Shown piece by piece: positions 1-7,874 of a stretch of DNA of 64,000 nt. The translations under genes were made by a program, and so were the position numbers. The DNA lies in the NCBI RefSeq assembly GCF_019396345.1, contig NZ_JAHKRM010000024.1, forward strand, positions 1 through 64,000, written 5' to 3'. The notes beneath the pieces were generated by a model. It did no database searches. It worked only from the letters and a program-made list of their open reading frames with translations, and had not been told where the DNA came from. Position 1 is the stretch's first letter. Every line of letters begins with the position of its first letter. This DNA is from Nonomuraea guangzhouensis. Lineage in GTDB: Bacteria > Actinomycetota > Actinomycetes > Streptosporangiales > Streptosporangiaceae.

Positions 1-123
1 ACAAGGGCCGGACGAACACATCCGGTGGACGAGCCACGACTACCTCCCAGCTTTCAGAGGCAGCCAGCCTGACGGGTTCACCAGCCGAGATCAATTACCC
101 GGTCAACGTTCCGGGACGGCCCA

Positions 124-340
124 CTAGCTGACCTTGTAGGCATCCTCAAGCTCGTGCAGGCTGCCGGGCAGCGCCCCAGCAGCTGGCCAGTGTCTGCAGC
201 GCGCGCACCACCGTGGTCCGGCCCTCGCCAAGCTCGCGAACCAACTGCGTCTCGGACGGCAGCATGTCGCCAGGTGCGTACTCGCCCGACTCGATCCGCT
301 CCTGAATCGTCCTCATGACCTGGGCATAGTTCGGCGAGCA
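124..340 (-). pseudogene. GntR-family HTH regulator remnant
   Basis: Reading leftward from about 340, one frame gives a typical GntR winged-helix N-terminus (YAQVMRTIQERIESGEYAPG, then LPSETQLVRELGEGRTTVVR). After RALQTL the expected wing (glycine-rich, ending near GSFV) is missing, and that frame ends at 146. A second frame then reads ALPGSLHELEDAYKVS and stops at 124-126, which looks like the C-terminal tail of a short actinobacterial GntR protein. The simplest reading is an internal deletion with frame loss that removed the wing. It is divergent from the kinase gene at 360. An in-frame ATG lies at 316. It should not encode a working DNA-binding protein unless the frame is restored. Confidence 0.6.
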
Positions 341-359
341 CGCATCCCGGGTAAAGCGG

Positions 360-1319
360 GTGCATCGACGAACTGCCAGCCCTAGATTGCGTGGGGTGGA
401 TCTTTCACATCTCGGCGCGCCGATCGGTCCGATGATCCGTGTCCACGGCGGGTTCGCCAACCGGATGTACCGACTCGACACCGACCAGGGGGCATTCGCG
501 GTGAAGGAGTTGAACCTCCTCGATCGCCGCTGGACCTACCGCGCCGAGGACGTGTTCAGGTTCGAGCGGGCGGCCTTCGCCGCCGGCATCCCGATGCCAG
601 AGCCGATCTCGGTCAGCCACGACACGCTCGTCCACCGGTGGGTCGAGGGCGAGAAGATGCCCGAAGCACCCGTGTCGCCGGCGTACGCGTTCGAGATCGG
701 TGAGATTCTGGCGCGCATCCACGCGCTCGACGTCGCGTGGACCCACGTCTCGATCGAGGAGCCGACGTCACGGGACTGGCCCGAACTCGCCGAGCGGGCG
801 ACGGCGACCGGACAACCGTGGGCCGGCGAACTCACCTCCCACGTCGCGACGTTCCTCGCAATTGCCCACTTCGTCGACACCTGCGAGCGACCAGGCCCCG
901 TCGTGCTGACCCACAAGGACATCCAGCCGTGGAACCTACTCGCTCGAGCGGGTCGGCCGGTGGTGCTCGACTGGGAGCTCTCGGGGATGCTCAACCTGTC
1001 CAGTGAGCTCGGCTCGACAGCGTTGAGCCTCGCGAAGGGACCCGGCTTCGACGACATCAAGCCCGCCATCTTCCGCTCGGTTCTCGACGGCTACGTCGCA
1101 GGAGGCGGAGCGCTGCCGCCGTCGGGTCCGAGCTGGTTCGTGTTCATGATCAGCGGCTGGCTGGGGCACACGAGGTGGAACATCCTCCGCTGCCTCGCCG
1201 GTGTCGAGGCCGGCACCGGCCCTGACCTCGCGCTGTCGCACGAGTCCGTGCGCAACGGAGTGCACGGCCTCCCCGAACTGTTCGGCCGACTTCCCGAGCT
1301 CGAGGCGCTGCTCAGCTGA
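360..1319 (+). CDS. Aminoglycoside phosphotransferase (APH)-family kinase
   Basis: A small-molecule kinase of the APH/choline-kinase fold, 319 residues, cytosolic. The Brenner motif HKDIQPWN begins at residue 185 with the catalytic Asp at 187, and the Mg-binding DWE follows at 204-206 (VVLDWELSG). The N-lobe has the glycine/lysine pattern IRVHGGFANRMYRL then FAVKEL, where the Lys should contact ATP. The substrate cannot be read from sequence; many actinomycete members are not resistance enzymes. The track start is GTG 360, but TTG 387 or GTG 396 are equally possible because no clear ribosome site precedes any of them. It is divergent from the GntR remnant, so the pair may once have been regulator and target. 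Confidence 0.8.
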   Translation: MHRRTASPRLRGVDLSHLGAPIGPMIRVHGGFANRMYRLDTDQGAFAVKELNLLDRRWTYRAEDVFRFERAAFAAGIPMPEPISVSHDTLVHRWVEGEKMPEAPVSPAYAFEIGEILARIHALDVAWTHVSIEEPTSRDWPELAERATATGQPWAGELTSHVATFLAIAHFVDTCERPGPVVLTHKDIQPWNLLARAGRPVVLDWELSGMLNLSSELGSTALSLAKGPGFDDIKPAIFRSVLDGYVAGGGALPPSGPSWFVFMISGWLGHTRWNILRCLAGVEAGTGPDLALSHESVRNGVHGLPELFGRLPELEALLS

Positions 1320-1394
1320 CAGTGACCCGCTTCTGCGCCGGGTGCGCAGCGTGGCGATCCGCGCCCGGCGCCCTCGACCTACCAGCGCAGGTGA

Positions 1395-1967
1395 TCAAAA
1401 TTGGACGTTGGTCATCGTGTACCACGTCGGAGCGAATGCCAGCAGGGCCAGTGCGACCAGGACCGCGAACGACTTGAGTACGCGTGAGGTGGTGATGATC
1501 GCGGGTGCGACGGGCCTCAGCCTCCATCGTCCGACCGCGATGAACGCCGCGACGCCTCCCAGCACCAGATTCGTGGGCACCAATTCGTATTCACCGCGCT
1601 TGATATGAAAACCAGCCGCGAGGATCATCGTCAGCGTCAGGCCGACGGCGGCGAGCGGCGCCAGCTTCGGTTTGACTCCCGTCATCGTCGGCAGGATCAG
1701 GCCGACGCCGCCAAGTACCTCAAGGACCCCGATGAAGACGATCAGGGACTGCGGCACCGCGGCGTACCAAGCCACAGCCTGGGGTGCTGCCGCATACAGA
1801 GCTTCGTCGTACAACAGCACTTTGCCGAAACCGCTGCCGGCAAAGAAGAAGCCCCACAACGCTTGCAGTGACCAAAGTGCGCCGTTGAGCGTGAACTTCG
1901 TTCCGCGCCCCTTGGGCTTATCAATGTCCTTGACGCCGAAGAGGTTCTCGCTGACGTGCTGGTTCAT
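1395..1967 (-). CDS. DoxX-family membrane protein
   Basis: A 190-residue integral membrane protein with four hydrophobic segments and the DoxX pattern GxGFGKVLLYDEAL followed by IVFIGVLEVLGGVGLILP. DoxX proteins are small quinone/redox-associated membrane proteins of varied and often unknown role. The N-terminal 30 residues are hydrophilic (many Lys/Asp) and probably cytoplasmic. The ATG start at 1967 has only a weak purine-rich stretch upstream. It stands alone: the kinase converges from one side and a hypothetical gene diverges at 2175. No partner thiol enzyme lies next to it, so its function stays open. Confidence 0.75.
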   Translation of the reverse strand: MNQHVSENLFGVKDIDKPKGRGTKFTLNGALWSLQALWGFFFAGSGFGKVLLYDEALYAAAPQAVAWYAAVPQSLIVFIGVLEVLGGVGLILPTMTGVKPKLAPLAAVGLTLTMILAAGFHIKRGEYELVPTNLVLGGVAAFIAVGRWRLRPVAPAIITTSRVLKSFAVLVALALLAFAPTWYTMTNVQF

Positions 1968-2174
1968 GTTCTGTCACTACCTTTTCTCATCGGGTTGGTG
2001 GTGATCGGTACGTGGTGACAGGACTCATGCGACCACCGCAGCGAGGTCGCGCGCATCGTCCGTGGGACAGGGTGGGACACGCGAGGCGCTGTCCAGCTGC
2101 GAAAACAAGAGTTATTACCGCGACTGCGGACTGGGACGGTTCCCGCGTCGCGGGTATCGAGCATCCATGATCAG

Positions 2175-2765
2175 GTGCCCGTGAGGCTCGTGGACTACGG
2201 AAAGGCGCCGGTGTCGTCGTTGCTGACCGCGGTGAAGTACGAACGCACGGCTGCCACGTTGCGAGGCAGGCGTATCCGGAAGGTCGTCTATTACCCCTTG
2301 ACGGGCGGGGAGGACGGTTGCGACGTCGTGGAGTGGGACTTCGGGACGTGGCACCAGCCCACCATGGGGGTGGAACTGTTCACGGACGATGGCGCTTGTT
2401 TTTCGGCTGTGTGGGGCAGCAGCTTCGACCATTACGGGCTTGAGGTCTTCCCTGAGCCGATGACCGCTCACCTGCGGATGATCGGGGAGCCAGGAGGGCC
2501 GGCGGCGGTGGACGTCACCGATCACCCACGCTGGTCGAGCCTGGTCGGCAGAAAGCTCACCTGCGTCGACATCGCCTGGTCCCAAGACCCCGTCCGGACG
2601 CCGTACGCGATCAGGTTGTGCTCACGGGAGAAGTCGGTGTGGATAGCCGCCGGGGAACCGGCGGAATGGCCGCCAACCGACGTCTACTACCTGGGTACCG
2701 ACGATGTCATGGTCATCTTCACCGCCGAGTTCGCGGCCAAGGTGGGCATCCCCTCTGTCGGCTGA
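2175..2765 (+). CDS. Conserved hypothetical protein
   Basis: A soluble 196-residue protein with no signal peptide, membrane segment or family motif that I recognise. It has two similar-looking halves, each with alternating hydrophobic strands: one around YYPLTGGEDGCDVVEWDF to WGSSFDHYGLEVF, the other around DIAWSQD to LCSREKSVWIAAGEP and DDVMVIF. This suggests a repeated beta-rich domain, as in small immunity-type or barrel proteins, but that is only inference. The start is uncertain: GTG 2175 has no good ribosome site and further in-frame GTG codons follow. Codon use is ordinary for the window. Confidence 0.6.
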   Translation: MPVRLVDYGKAPVSSLLTAVKYERTAATLRGRRIRKVVYYPLTGGEDGCDVVEWDFGTWHQPTMGVELFTDDGACFSAVWGSSFDHYGLEVFPEPMTAHLRMIGEPGGPAAVDVTDHPRWSSLVGRKLTCVDIAWSQDPVRTPYAIRLCSREKSVWIAAGEPAEWPPTDVYYLGTDDVMVIFTAEFAAKVGIPSVG

Positions 2766-2839
2766 CCAGCAGGGCCTCGCGAACACCATCCCAGGTGATC
2801 TTTTCGGTCACGTTACTCGGGATCGTCGGGATGACCCGA

Positions 2840-4024
2840 CTAACCCGAGCCTGTCATGCCTGCCAGTTCTGTTAGCCGGCGTTCGAGGAAGCGCCGTTCG
2901 GCGCCGTCGTCGGTGAGTTGTCTGGCACGTCGATATTCGTCACGTGCCTCGTCGATGCGCCCGAGGCGGCGCAAGAGTTCGGCCCTGGTCGAGTGCAGGT
3001 AGCGGAAGTCATCGAGACCGAGTCGGTCGACGAGGCGCAGCCCGGCCTCAGGGCCTTCGGTCTCAGCGATCGCGATGGCGCGGTTGAGCTCCACGACGGG
3101 CGAGCCGGTCAGGCGGGCGAGCTCGCCGTACAGCGCCGCGATCTGCGCCCAGTCGCATGGCACCTCGGCGTGCAGCGACGCGATGGCGGCCTGCAGGACG
3201 TACGGCCCGTGGGCGCCGAGGGCGAGCGCGCGGTCGAGTTCGGCGCGTCCAGCGGCGATCTGCTCGGTGTTCCAGCGTGACCGGTCCTGATCGGCGAGCA
3301 GCACGAGTTCGCCGTCGCAGAACCGCGCCTCGCGACGGGAGTCGTGCAAGAGCATCATCGCCAGCAGCCCGCGAACTTCGAGGTCGTCCGGTAGTAGTTC
3401 GGCAAGCGCGCGTCCCAACCAGATTGCTTCTGCCGCGAGCTCGTCGCGGCCGCCGTAACCCTCGTTGAAGATCAGGTAAACGACGGCGAGAACGGCGTCG
3501 AGACGCTCGCGGAGCAGGTGAGCCGGTGGCACGCGAAACGGGATCCCCGCAGCTTTGATCTTGCGCTTGGCACGCACCAGCCGCTGCGCCATCGTCCGCT
3601 CCGGTACCAGAAAGGCACGAGCGATCTCGTCGGTGCTGAGCCCGCCCAGGGTGCGCAGGATGAGCGCCACCTGCGCCTCGATCGCGAGCGCCGGATGACA
3701 GCAGGTGAAGATGAGCTCCAGGCGCTCATCGGGAAAGGTGGGGGTGTTCATCTGCACCTCAACACGATCGCCGCCAACGAGCAGGCCGAACTTGGCCGCG
3801 AGGGCTCGATCGCGGCGGATGCGGTCCGTGGCTCGGTTGCGAGCTGTCGTCATCAGCCAGGCGCGCGGGTTGCTGGGGACGCCCTCGCGCGGCCATCGGT
3901 CGGCGGCGATCGCGAAGGCCTCCTGCGCGGCTTCCTCGGCGAGGTCGAAGTCGCCGAGGAAGCCGATCAGGGTGGCCAGGATACGGCCCCGCTCCTCACG
4001 GAAGACCTGTTCGAGCGCTAGCAA
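2840..4024 (-). CDS. ECF42-type RNA polymerase sigma factor (C-terminal TPR-like extension)
   Basis: A 394-residue extracytoplasmic-function sigma factor. Region 2 is visible at residues 1-75 (FREERGRILATL, EEAAQEAFAIAADRWP) and region 4 at about 110-165 (TLGGLSTDEIARAFLVPERT, MAQRLVRAKRKI). The C-terminal 200 residues form an alpha-helical extension (Asp/Arg/Leu-rich, ELNRAIAIAETEGPEAGLRL), typical of the ECF42 group. ECF42 genes are known to lie beside DGPF/YCII proteins instead of an anti-sigma factor, as here. It starts at TTG 4024, 7 bp inside the upstream DGPF gene, so translational coupling is likely. The extension is thought to control activity in the family. Confidence 0.9.
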   Translation of the reverse strand: MLALEQVFREERGRILATLIGFLGDFDLAEEAAQEAFAIAADRWPREGVPSNPRAWLMTTARNRATDRIRRDRALAAKFGLLVGGDRVEVQMNTPTFPDERLELIFTCCHPALAIEAQVALILRTLGGLSTDEIARAFLVPERTMAQRLVRAKRKIKAAGIPFRVPPAHLLRERLDAVLAVVYLIFNEGYGGRDELAAEAIWLGRALAELLPDDLEVRGLLAMMLLHDSRREARFCDGELVLLADQDRSRWNTEQIAAGRAELDRALALGAHGPYVLQAAIASLHAEVPCDWAQIAALYGELARLTGSPVVELNRAIAIAETEGPEAGLRLVDRLGLDDFRYLHSTRAELLRRLGRIDEARDEYRRARQLTDDGAERRFLERRLTELAGMTGSG

Positions 4025-4365
4025 TACACCTCCGAGGGGCGGATCTCGACGGCGCCGCCATAGCGTGCCGCCGGGACGCGGGCGGCAACTTCGATGGCTG
4101 CGTCGAGGTCGTCGGCCTCCAGGATGAACACGCTGCCCACGGCCTCCTTCATCCCGATGAACGGGCCATCGGTCGTCAGAATCTTGCCGCCCTCGACGCG
4201 GACCGTTGTCGCGTTCTCAGGCGGGCCCATCCGCGGCACGGAGGTGACGCCCGGCGTCAGATTGATCCCTTGGTAGTCGGCGTAAACCTGCTTCTGCTCC
4301 TCCTCGGAGAGCGCAGCCTGTCGCTCCTGCGCGTCACCCTGATAGGTCAGCATGACGTACTTCAT
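4018..4365 (-). CDS. DGPF/YCII-related domain protein, ECF42 partner
   Basis: A 115-residue dimeric alpha/beta-barrel protein of the YCII-related (DGPF) family. The diagnostic motif TTDGPFIGMKEA is at about residues 64-75, after MKYVMLTYQGD at the N-terminus. DGPF proteins accompany ECF42 sigma factors; their biochemical role is not settled. A strong Shine-Dalgarno (AGGAGGAA, 5 bases before ATG) precedes the start. It is the first gene of a two-gene operon with the sigma factor. The 109-bp duplicated segment begins only 27 bp upstream of the ATG, so the promoter probably lies in it. Confidence 0.9.
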   Translation of the reverse strand: MKYVMLTYQGDAQERQAALSEEEQKQVYADYQGINLTPGVTSVPRMGPPENATTVRVEGGKILTTDGPFIGMKEAVGSVFILEADDLDAAIEVAARVPAARYGGAVEIRPSEVYC

Positions 4366-4391
4366 CGCTTCCTCCTCGTCACGACCAGACA

Positions 4392-4500
4392 GTCACGCGG
4401 TAAGACGAACGACGAGCCAGGAAATCGACAGCTCGACGCCGGAAATCTTGACCTCCCCCGAGCCGCGCGCCCAAACGCCCGGGAACGCCGCCACGTCCCG
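4392..4500. repeat. 109-bp direct repeat, copy 1 (upstream of the DGPF gene)
   Basis: This segment matches 5022-5130 at 105 of 109 positions in the same orientation. It begins 27 bp upstream of the DGPF start codon, and the second copy begins 30 bp upstream of the ankyrin gene start. The four differences include one that removes a stop codon in the longest shared minus-strand frame, and the others are not synonymous, so shared coding use is unlikely. A duplicated promoter or leader region is the better reading. Confidence 0.85.
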
Positions 4501-4632
4501 GCGGAGCCTACCTGCGTGTTCGCCGTGCCAGCCACCATGCCGACACTCCGGAAGAAGTCATTGAACACCAGGTAGGAGGCGACCGCGTCGACGAACTGGG
4601 GGGCTGATGCCGCGTGACCGGGCAGTGCGGCA

Positions 4633-4992
4633 TCAGGCCAGGGATTCGAGATATTTCTGGATTTCCCGCTTCTTGAAGTACTGCGCCCAGCCCGCCGGCT
4701 GCGCGTTGAACTGGGGTTCGCGGGCGGTGTGGTTGGCACCGTGCTCGACCAGCAGACGCACGATCGACAGCTCGCCAGTAGCCGCCGCATGGTGCAAGGC
4801 GGTGGCGCCGTCGGAGGTGACGCCGTTGACGCCGAAACCAAGATCGACCAGCAGCCGGACCGCTGACCAGTTGCGCGCCTCGGACATCCGCATAACCAGA
4901 TCCGCATGCCGATCGCGCAACCCGGGATCGGCGGCCAGCATCGACCGTACCGACGTTTCGTCGGCGGCCTCGGCGGCTTCTACGAACTTCAT
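4633..4992 (-). CDS. Ankyrin-repeat protein
   Basis: A 119-residue cytosolic protein built of ankyrin repeats. A complete consensus repeat is visible at about residues 62-90 (DGATALHHAAATGELSIVRL, then LVEHGAN). A degenerate repeat precedes it (NWSAVRLLVDLGFGVN) and a partial one follows. The C-terminus (YFKKREIQKYLESLA) resembles a capping helix. Such proteins mediate protein-protein contact; no partner can be named. The start ATG 4992 has GAGGAG 6 bases upstream. The gene sits between the two copies of the 109-bp repeat and may share regulation with the DGPF/sigma operon through them. Confidence 0.85.
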   Translation of the reverse strand: MKFVEAAEAADETSVRSMLAADPGLRDRHADLVMRMSEARNWSAVRLLVDLGFGVNGVTSDGATALHHAAATGELSIVRLLVEHGANHTAREPQFNAQPAGWAQYFKKREIQKYLESLA

Positions 4993-5021
4993 TGTGTACT
5001 CCTCATATGGTCCACCGGATG

Positions 5022-5130
5022 GTCACGCGGTAAGACGAACGACGAGTCAGGAAATCGACAGCTCGACGCCGGAAATCTTGACCTCCTTCGAGCCGCGCGC
5101 CCAAACGCCCGGGAACGCCGCCAGGTCCCG
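5022..5130. repeat. 109-bp direct repeat, copy 2 (upstream of the ankyrin gene)
   Basis: Second copy of the segment at 4392-4500, differing at four positions. It lies 30 bp upstream of the ankyrin start codon. The similar spacing to the two start codons (27 and 30 bp), while the ribosome-site sequences between differ, suggests that an upstream control region was copied rather than a whole gene. Confidence 0.85.
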
Positions 5131-5218
5131 GGCAGAGCCGCAGTCCGATCTCGCCGTCCTCGAAGGTTCCCCCTTCACCACGCCGGTTGAGGCCGAGCTA
5201 CACCCCTTACCCTGGCTC

Positions 5219-5692
5219 TCAGCCAGGCCCACGGAGAGCCCTCGCGTATCGTTGGAGCGTCTCCCGCCACCGTTCGCTCGCCAGGACCTCGCCTTCCAGG
5301 GCCAGCTCCGCACGCGCACCCGGTGCACATATTCCGTAGATCTGGCCTGCCACCTCCGGAGCCAGCAGGTAGTCGTAGCTGAACGAGCCCTCGAACGCGA
5401 GCCATGCCACGACAGCGCCTTCGCAGGCCCGACGCAGGCACACCTCCAGGTACGCCTCCAGCTCCTCGGGAACAGCATCGAAGATCAGGTCGTACTCGAA
5501 CACGTGGCGGCCCGGCAGATAGTCCTCGTCGGCCGTGAGGTCGTAGACCTTCACCTGCGAGGGCGTGACCTCGCCGTCGCGAAAGTTCACCTGGGGCGCC
5601 GCCTCGGCGGTGGTGACCACGAAGACGCTGATGACGCACCGGACACCATCCCAGGTCAGCGCCTCGGCGATCTCTTCCACTACAGACCCCAC
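5219..5692 (-). CDS. Conserved hypothetical protein
   Basis: A protein of about 157 residues of unknown family, acidic (ADEDYLPGRHVFEYDLIFD) and without signal peptide or membrane span. The longer open frame upstream (to 7165) is antisense to the glucanase gene and has the composition of a shadow, so I place the start near GTG 5692 or GTG 5680; neither has a strong ribosome site. Visible text includes VRCVISVFVVTTAEAAPQVN and LEVCLRRACEGAVVAWLAFE, suggesting an alpha/beta fold. It is followed by the second copy of the 109-bp repeat and then the ankyrin gene on the same strand. Confidence 0.6.
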   Translation of the reverse strand: MGSVVEEIAEALTWDGVRCVISVFVVTTAEAAPQVNFRDGEVTPSQVKVYDLTADEDYLPGRHVFEYDLIFDAVPEELEAYLEVCLRRACEGAVVAWLAFEGSFSYDYLLAPEVAGQIYGICAPGARAELALEGEVLASERWRETLQRYARALRGPG

Positions 5693-5830
5693 TTCACACG
5701 GTGTGCCGGGCGTTGTGGATACGCCTGCCTGCTTGAGGATGGACTTCCGCCGCTGCCAACCCTGCCCGGCGTCAAAGTCGAGGGCAAGACCGGGCCGCCC
5801 CGGACGCCGCCCTATATCGTGCCCATTCCT

Positions 5831-5844
5831 AGAGAGCGCTCTCT
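5831..5844. promoter_or_regulatory. LacI-type operator (AGAGAGCGCTCTCT)
   Basis: A perfect 14-bp palindrome lies 71 bp upstream of the glucanase start and abuts a TTGACA hexamer (5844-5849). It shares the central GAGCGCTC of the CebR operator (TGGGAGCGCTCCCA) that controls cellulose/beta-glucan use in streptomycetes. Repression by a LacI-family sugar regulator encoded elsewhere is inferred. No good -10 sits at standard spacing from the TTGACA, so the exact promoter is unclear. A 12/14 match lies at 7402-7415. Confidence 0.65.
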
Positions 5845-5914
5845 TGACACCTTGGCTGATATTGCTGGAAGGTTTCTGTAAAGTCACACCCGTGAATCCG
5901 GTGAGGTAACTCGT

Positions 5915-7156
5915 ATGGACCGCACCCCCCGTTCCAGAACGTTGCTCGCCATCGGTGCCGCTCTCGCCACCATCATCGGGATGCTCGTCCCGATGACCGG
6001 CACCGCCAACGCCGCCCCCGCCCCCGGCCCGCTGGTCTGGTCCGATGAGTTCAACGGATCCGCCGGCAGCGCCGTCGACCAGTCGAAGTGGCGCTTCGAC
6101 ATCGGTGGCAGCGGCTGGGGCAACAACGAGCAGCAGTACTACACCAACAGCACCCATAACGCCGCTATGGACGGCGCCGGCAACCTGGCGATCACCGCCC
6201 GCCGGGAGAACCCGTCCAACTACCAGTGCCACTACGGCACCTGCCAGTACACCTCCGCCCGCCTGCTCACCTCCGCCACCTTCACCCGGGCCTACGGGCG
6301 GTTCGAGGCACGTATGAAACTGCCCCGCGGGCAGGGCATCTGGCCCGCCTTCTGGATGCTCGGCAACGACATCGGGTCGGTCGGCTGGCCCAACAGCGGC
6401 GAGATCGACATCATGGAGAACATCGGCCGCGAACCCAGCACCGTTCACGGCACCATCCACGGCCCCGGCTACTCCGGCTCCGCAGGCATCGGCGCCCCGT
6501 ACTCGATCGCCGGGGCGTTCGCCGACGCGTTCCACACCTTCGCCGTCGACTGGTCCCCGAACCTGATCATCTGGTACGTCGACGGCGTCGAATACCAGCG
6601 CCGGACGCCGGCCAGCCTCAGCGGCAACCGCTGGGTCTTCGACCACCCGTTCTTCATGATCATGAATGTGGCGGTCGGCGGTTACTGGCCCGGCTACCCT
6701 GACAGCTCCACGGCCTTCCCGCAGACCCTGACCGTCGACTACGTCCGCGTTTATGCCCCGCCCACCAGCGGCTCCGGTGGCCAGATCACCGGCATCGGCG
6801 GCAAGTGCGTCGACGTGGCAAGTGCCGGCACCGCCAACGGCACCGCCATCCAGCTCTACGACTGCAACTCCACCGCCGCCCAGAGCTGGACGTGGAACAG
6901 CGACGGCTCGGTGCGCGCGCTCGGCAAGTGCATGGACGTCAGTGGCGGCTCCACGGCCAACGGCGCACAGGTGCAGCTCTACGACTGCAATGGCAGCGGT
7001 GCTCAAGGATGGACCTACAACTCCGGCACCGGCCAGGTAATCAATCCCCAGTCCAACAAGTGCCTCGACGCAACCGGCGCCAGCTCGGCCAACGGCACCC
7101 GGCTGCAGATCTGGGACTGCTCCGGCGGCACCAACCAGCGGTGGACACGCGCCTGA
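5915..7156 (+). CDS. Secreted GH16 endo-beta-glucanase with C-terminal CBM13 (ricin-type) domain
   Basis: A secreted hydrolase of 413 residues. A signal peptide covers about residues 1-33 (RTLLAIGAALATIIGMLVP, cleavage near TANAA). The GH16 domain (about 38-275) carries the catalytic motif EIDIME at 163-168, with Glu163 as nucleophile and Glu168 as acid/base, and the conserved WPAFWMLG just before. The last 130 residues form a beta-trefoil lectin with three QxW-like repeats (AQSWTW, AQGWTY, NQRWTR). GH16 members of this layout cut beta-1,3- or mixed-linked glucans such as fungal wall glucan or laminarin. The start ATG has a GAGG ribosome site. Its promoter carries a LacI-type palindrome, so sugar-dependent induction is likely. 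Confidence 0.95.
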   Translation: MDRTPRSRTLLAIGAALATIIGMLVPMTGTANAAPAPGPLVWSDEFNGSAGSAVDQSKWRFDIGGSGWGNNEQQYYTNSTHNAAMDGAGNLAITARRENPSNYQCHYGTCQYTSARLLTSATFTRAYGRFEARMKLPRGQGIWPAFWMLGNDIGSVGWPNSGEIDIMENIGREPSTVHGTIHGPGYSGSAGIGAPYSIAGAFADAFHTFAVDWSPNLIIWYVDGVEYQRRTPASLSGNRWVFDHPFFMIMNVAVGGYWPGYPDSSTAFPQTLTVDYVRVYAPPTSGSGGQITGIGGKCVDVASAGTANGTAIQLYDCNSTAAQSWTWNSDGSVRALGKCMDVSGGSTANGAQVQLYDCNGSGAQGWTYNSGTGQVINPQSNKCLDATGASSANGTRLQIWDCSGGTNQRWTRA

Positions 7157-7874
7157 CACCCACATCCTGCCAACATCACTTCCCTGTCGAGGGTCACCTT
7201 CTCCGCAAAGGGGGCTATCACGCCGAGGCCCTGGATCAGGTCTGGATCGATGTCGAAACGGCGGCCGGCGCGGTGCGAGCAGCGTCGGCCTCCGGCCAGG
7301 GCGGCGGAGTAGACGGCAGCGGGTCCTGGAACGAGCAGCAGTACGAGCACGGCGACGGTGAATATCGCTACCCTTGTTTTAATGGGATGTCTCGGATATC
7401 AAGAACGCGCTCTCTCGGGAGCATGCCGCTTCTGCCGCGGGCCGAGTACTACATTCAGAGATCTTGCGATTCGACTCTGCGACGCGGTGTAGTAGGGCCG
7501 CTGTTCCCCCGGCCCGACAACCCCGACTTCCACGCCTGGCAAGCCGGTCACCGACTCGATCCCGATGATCGGTCCTCCTAATGGCGTCCGCGCAGCGCAC
7601 GACGACCAGCTTGTCGGGGGTGAGCTTGGGCGGCTGGCAGGTTGGCACCCATCCAAGGCGGCACATGGAACGCACAGGGCTCCGCCTCAGCTCGGCCGCC
7701 TACTGACCGCCAGCACCCTGCCCTCCGTGTCGCTCGGCTCAGCCTCCCCCTGCTCGAAGAGGTCGGACTTGCTCAAACGGCGGAGGCGGCTACTTAGCGG
7801 GAGGCCTGGGCAGGTGTCGCGCCTGCAATCTCCCGGTGACAAGGTCGAGATCAGCCGTCGACGACGATAACCCC
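7157..7874. other. 718-bp region without a supported gene
   Basis: Only short, weak-composition ORFs occur here, in several frames and on both strands (for example minus-strand frames across 7379-7675), and none has a good start or a recognisable domain. It contains an imperfect copy of the glucanase operator at 7402-7415. Decayed coding sequence is possible but cannot be shown. Confidence 0.5.

Noticed and set aside
5693..7165. Minus-strand open frame extending upstream of the hypothetical gene at 5219-5692 (648-residue frame in all)
   Set aside because: Its upstream part is Gly/Ala/Asp-rich antisense of the GH16 gene; no domain, ribosome site or start. Only the last 157 codons look real.
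7379..7675. Small minus-strand genes in the 7.2-7.9 kb gap
   Set aside because: Several overlapping frames of similar quality, no ribosome site, no recognisable domain.
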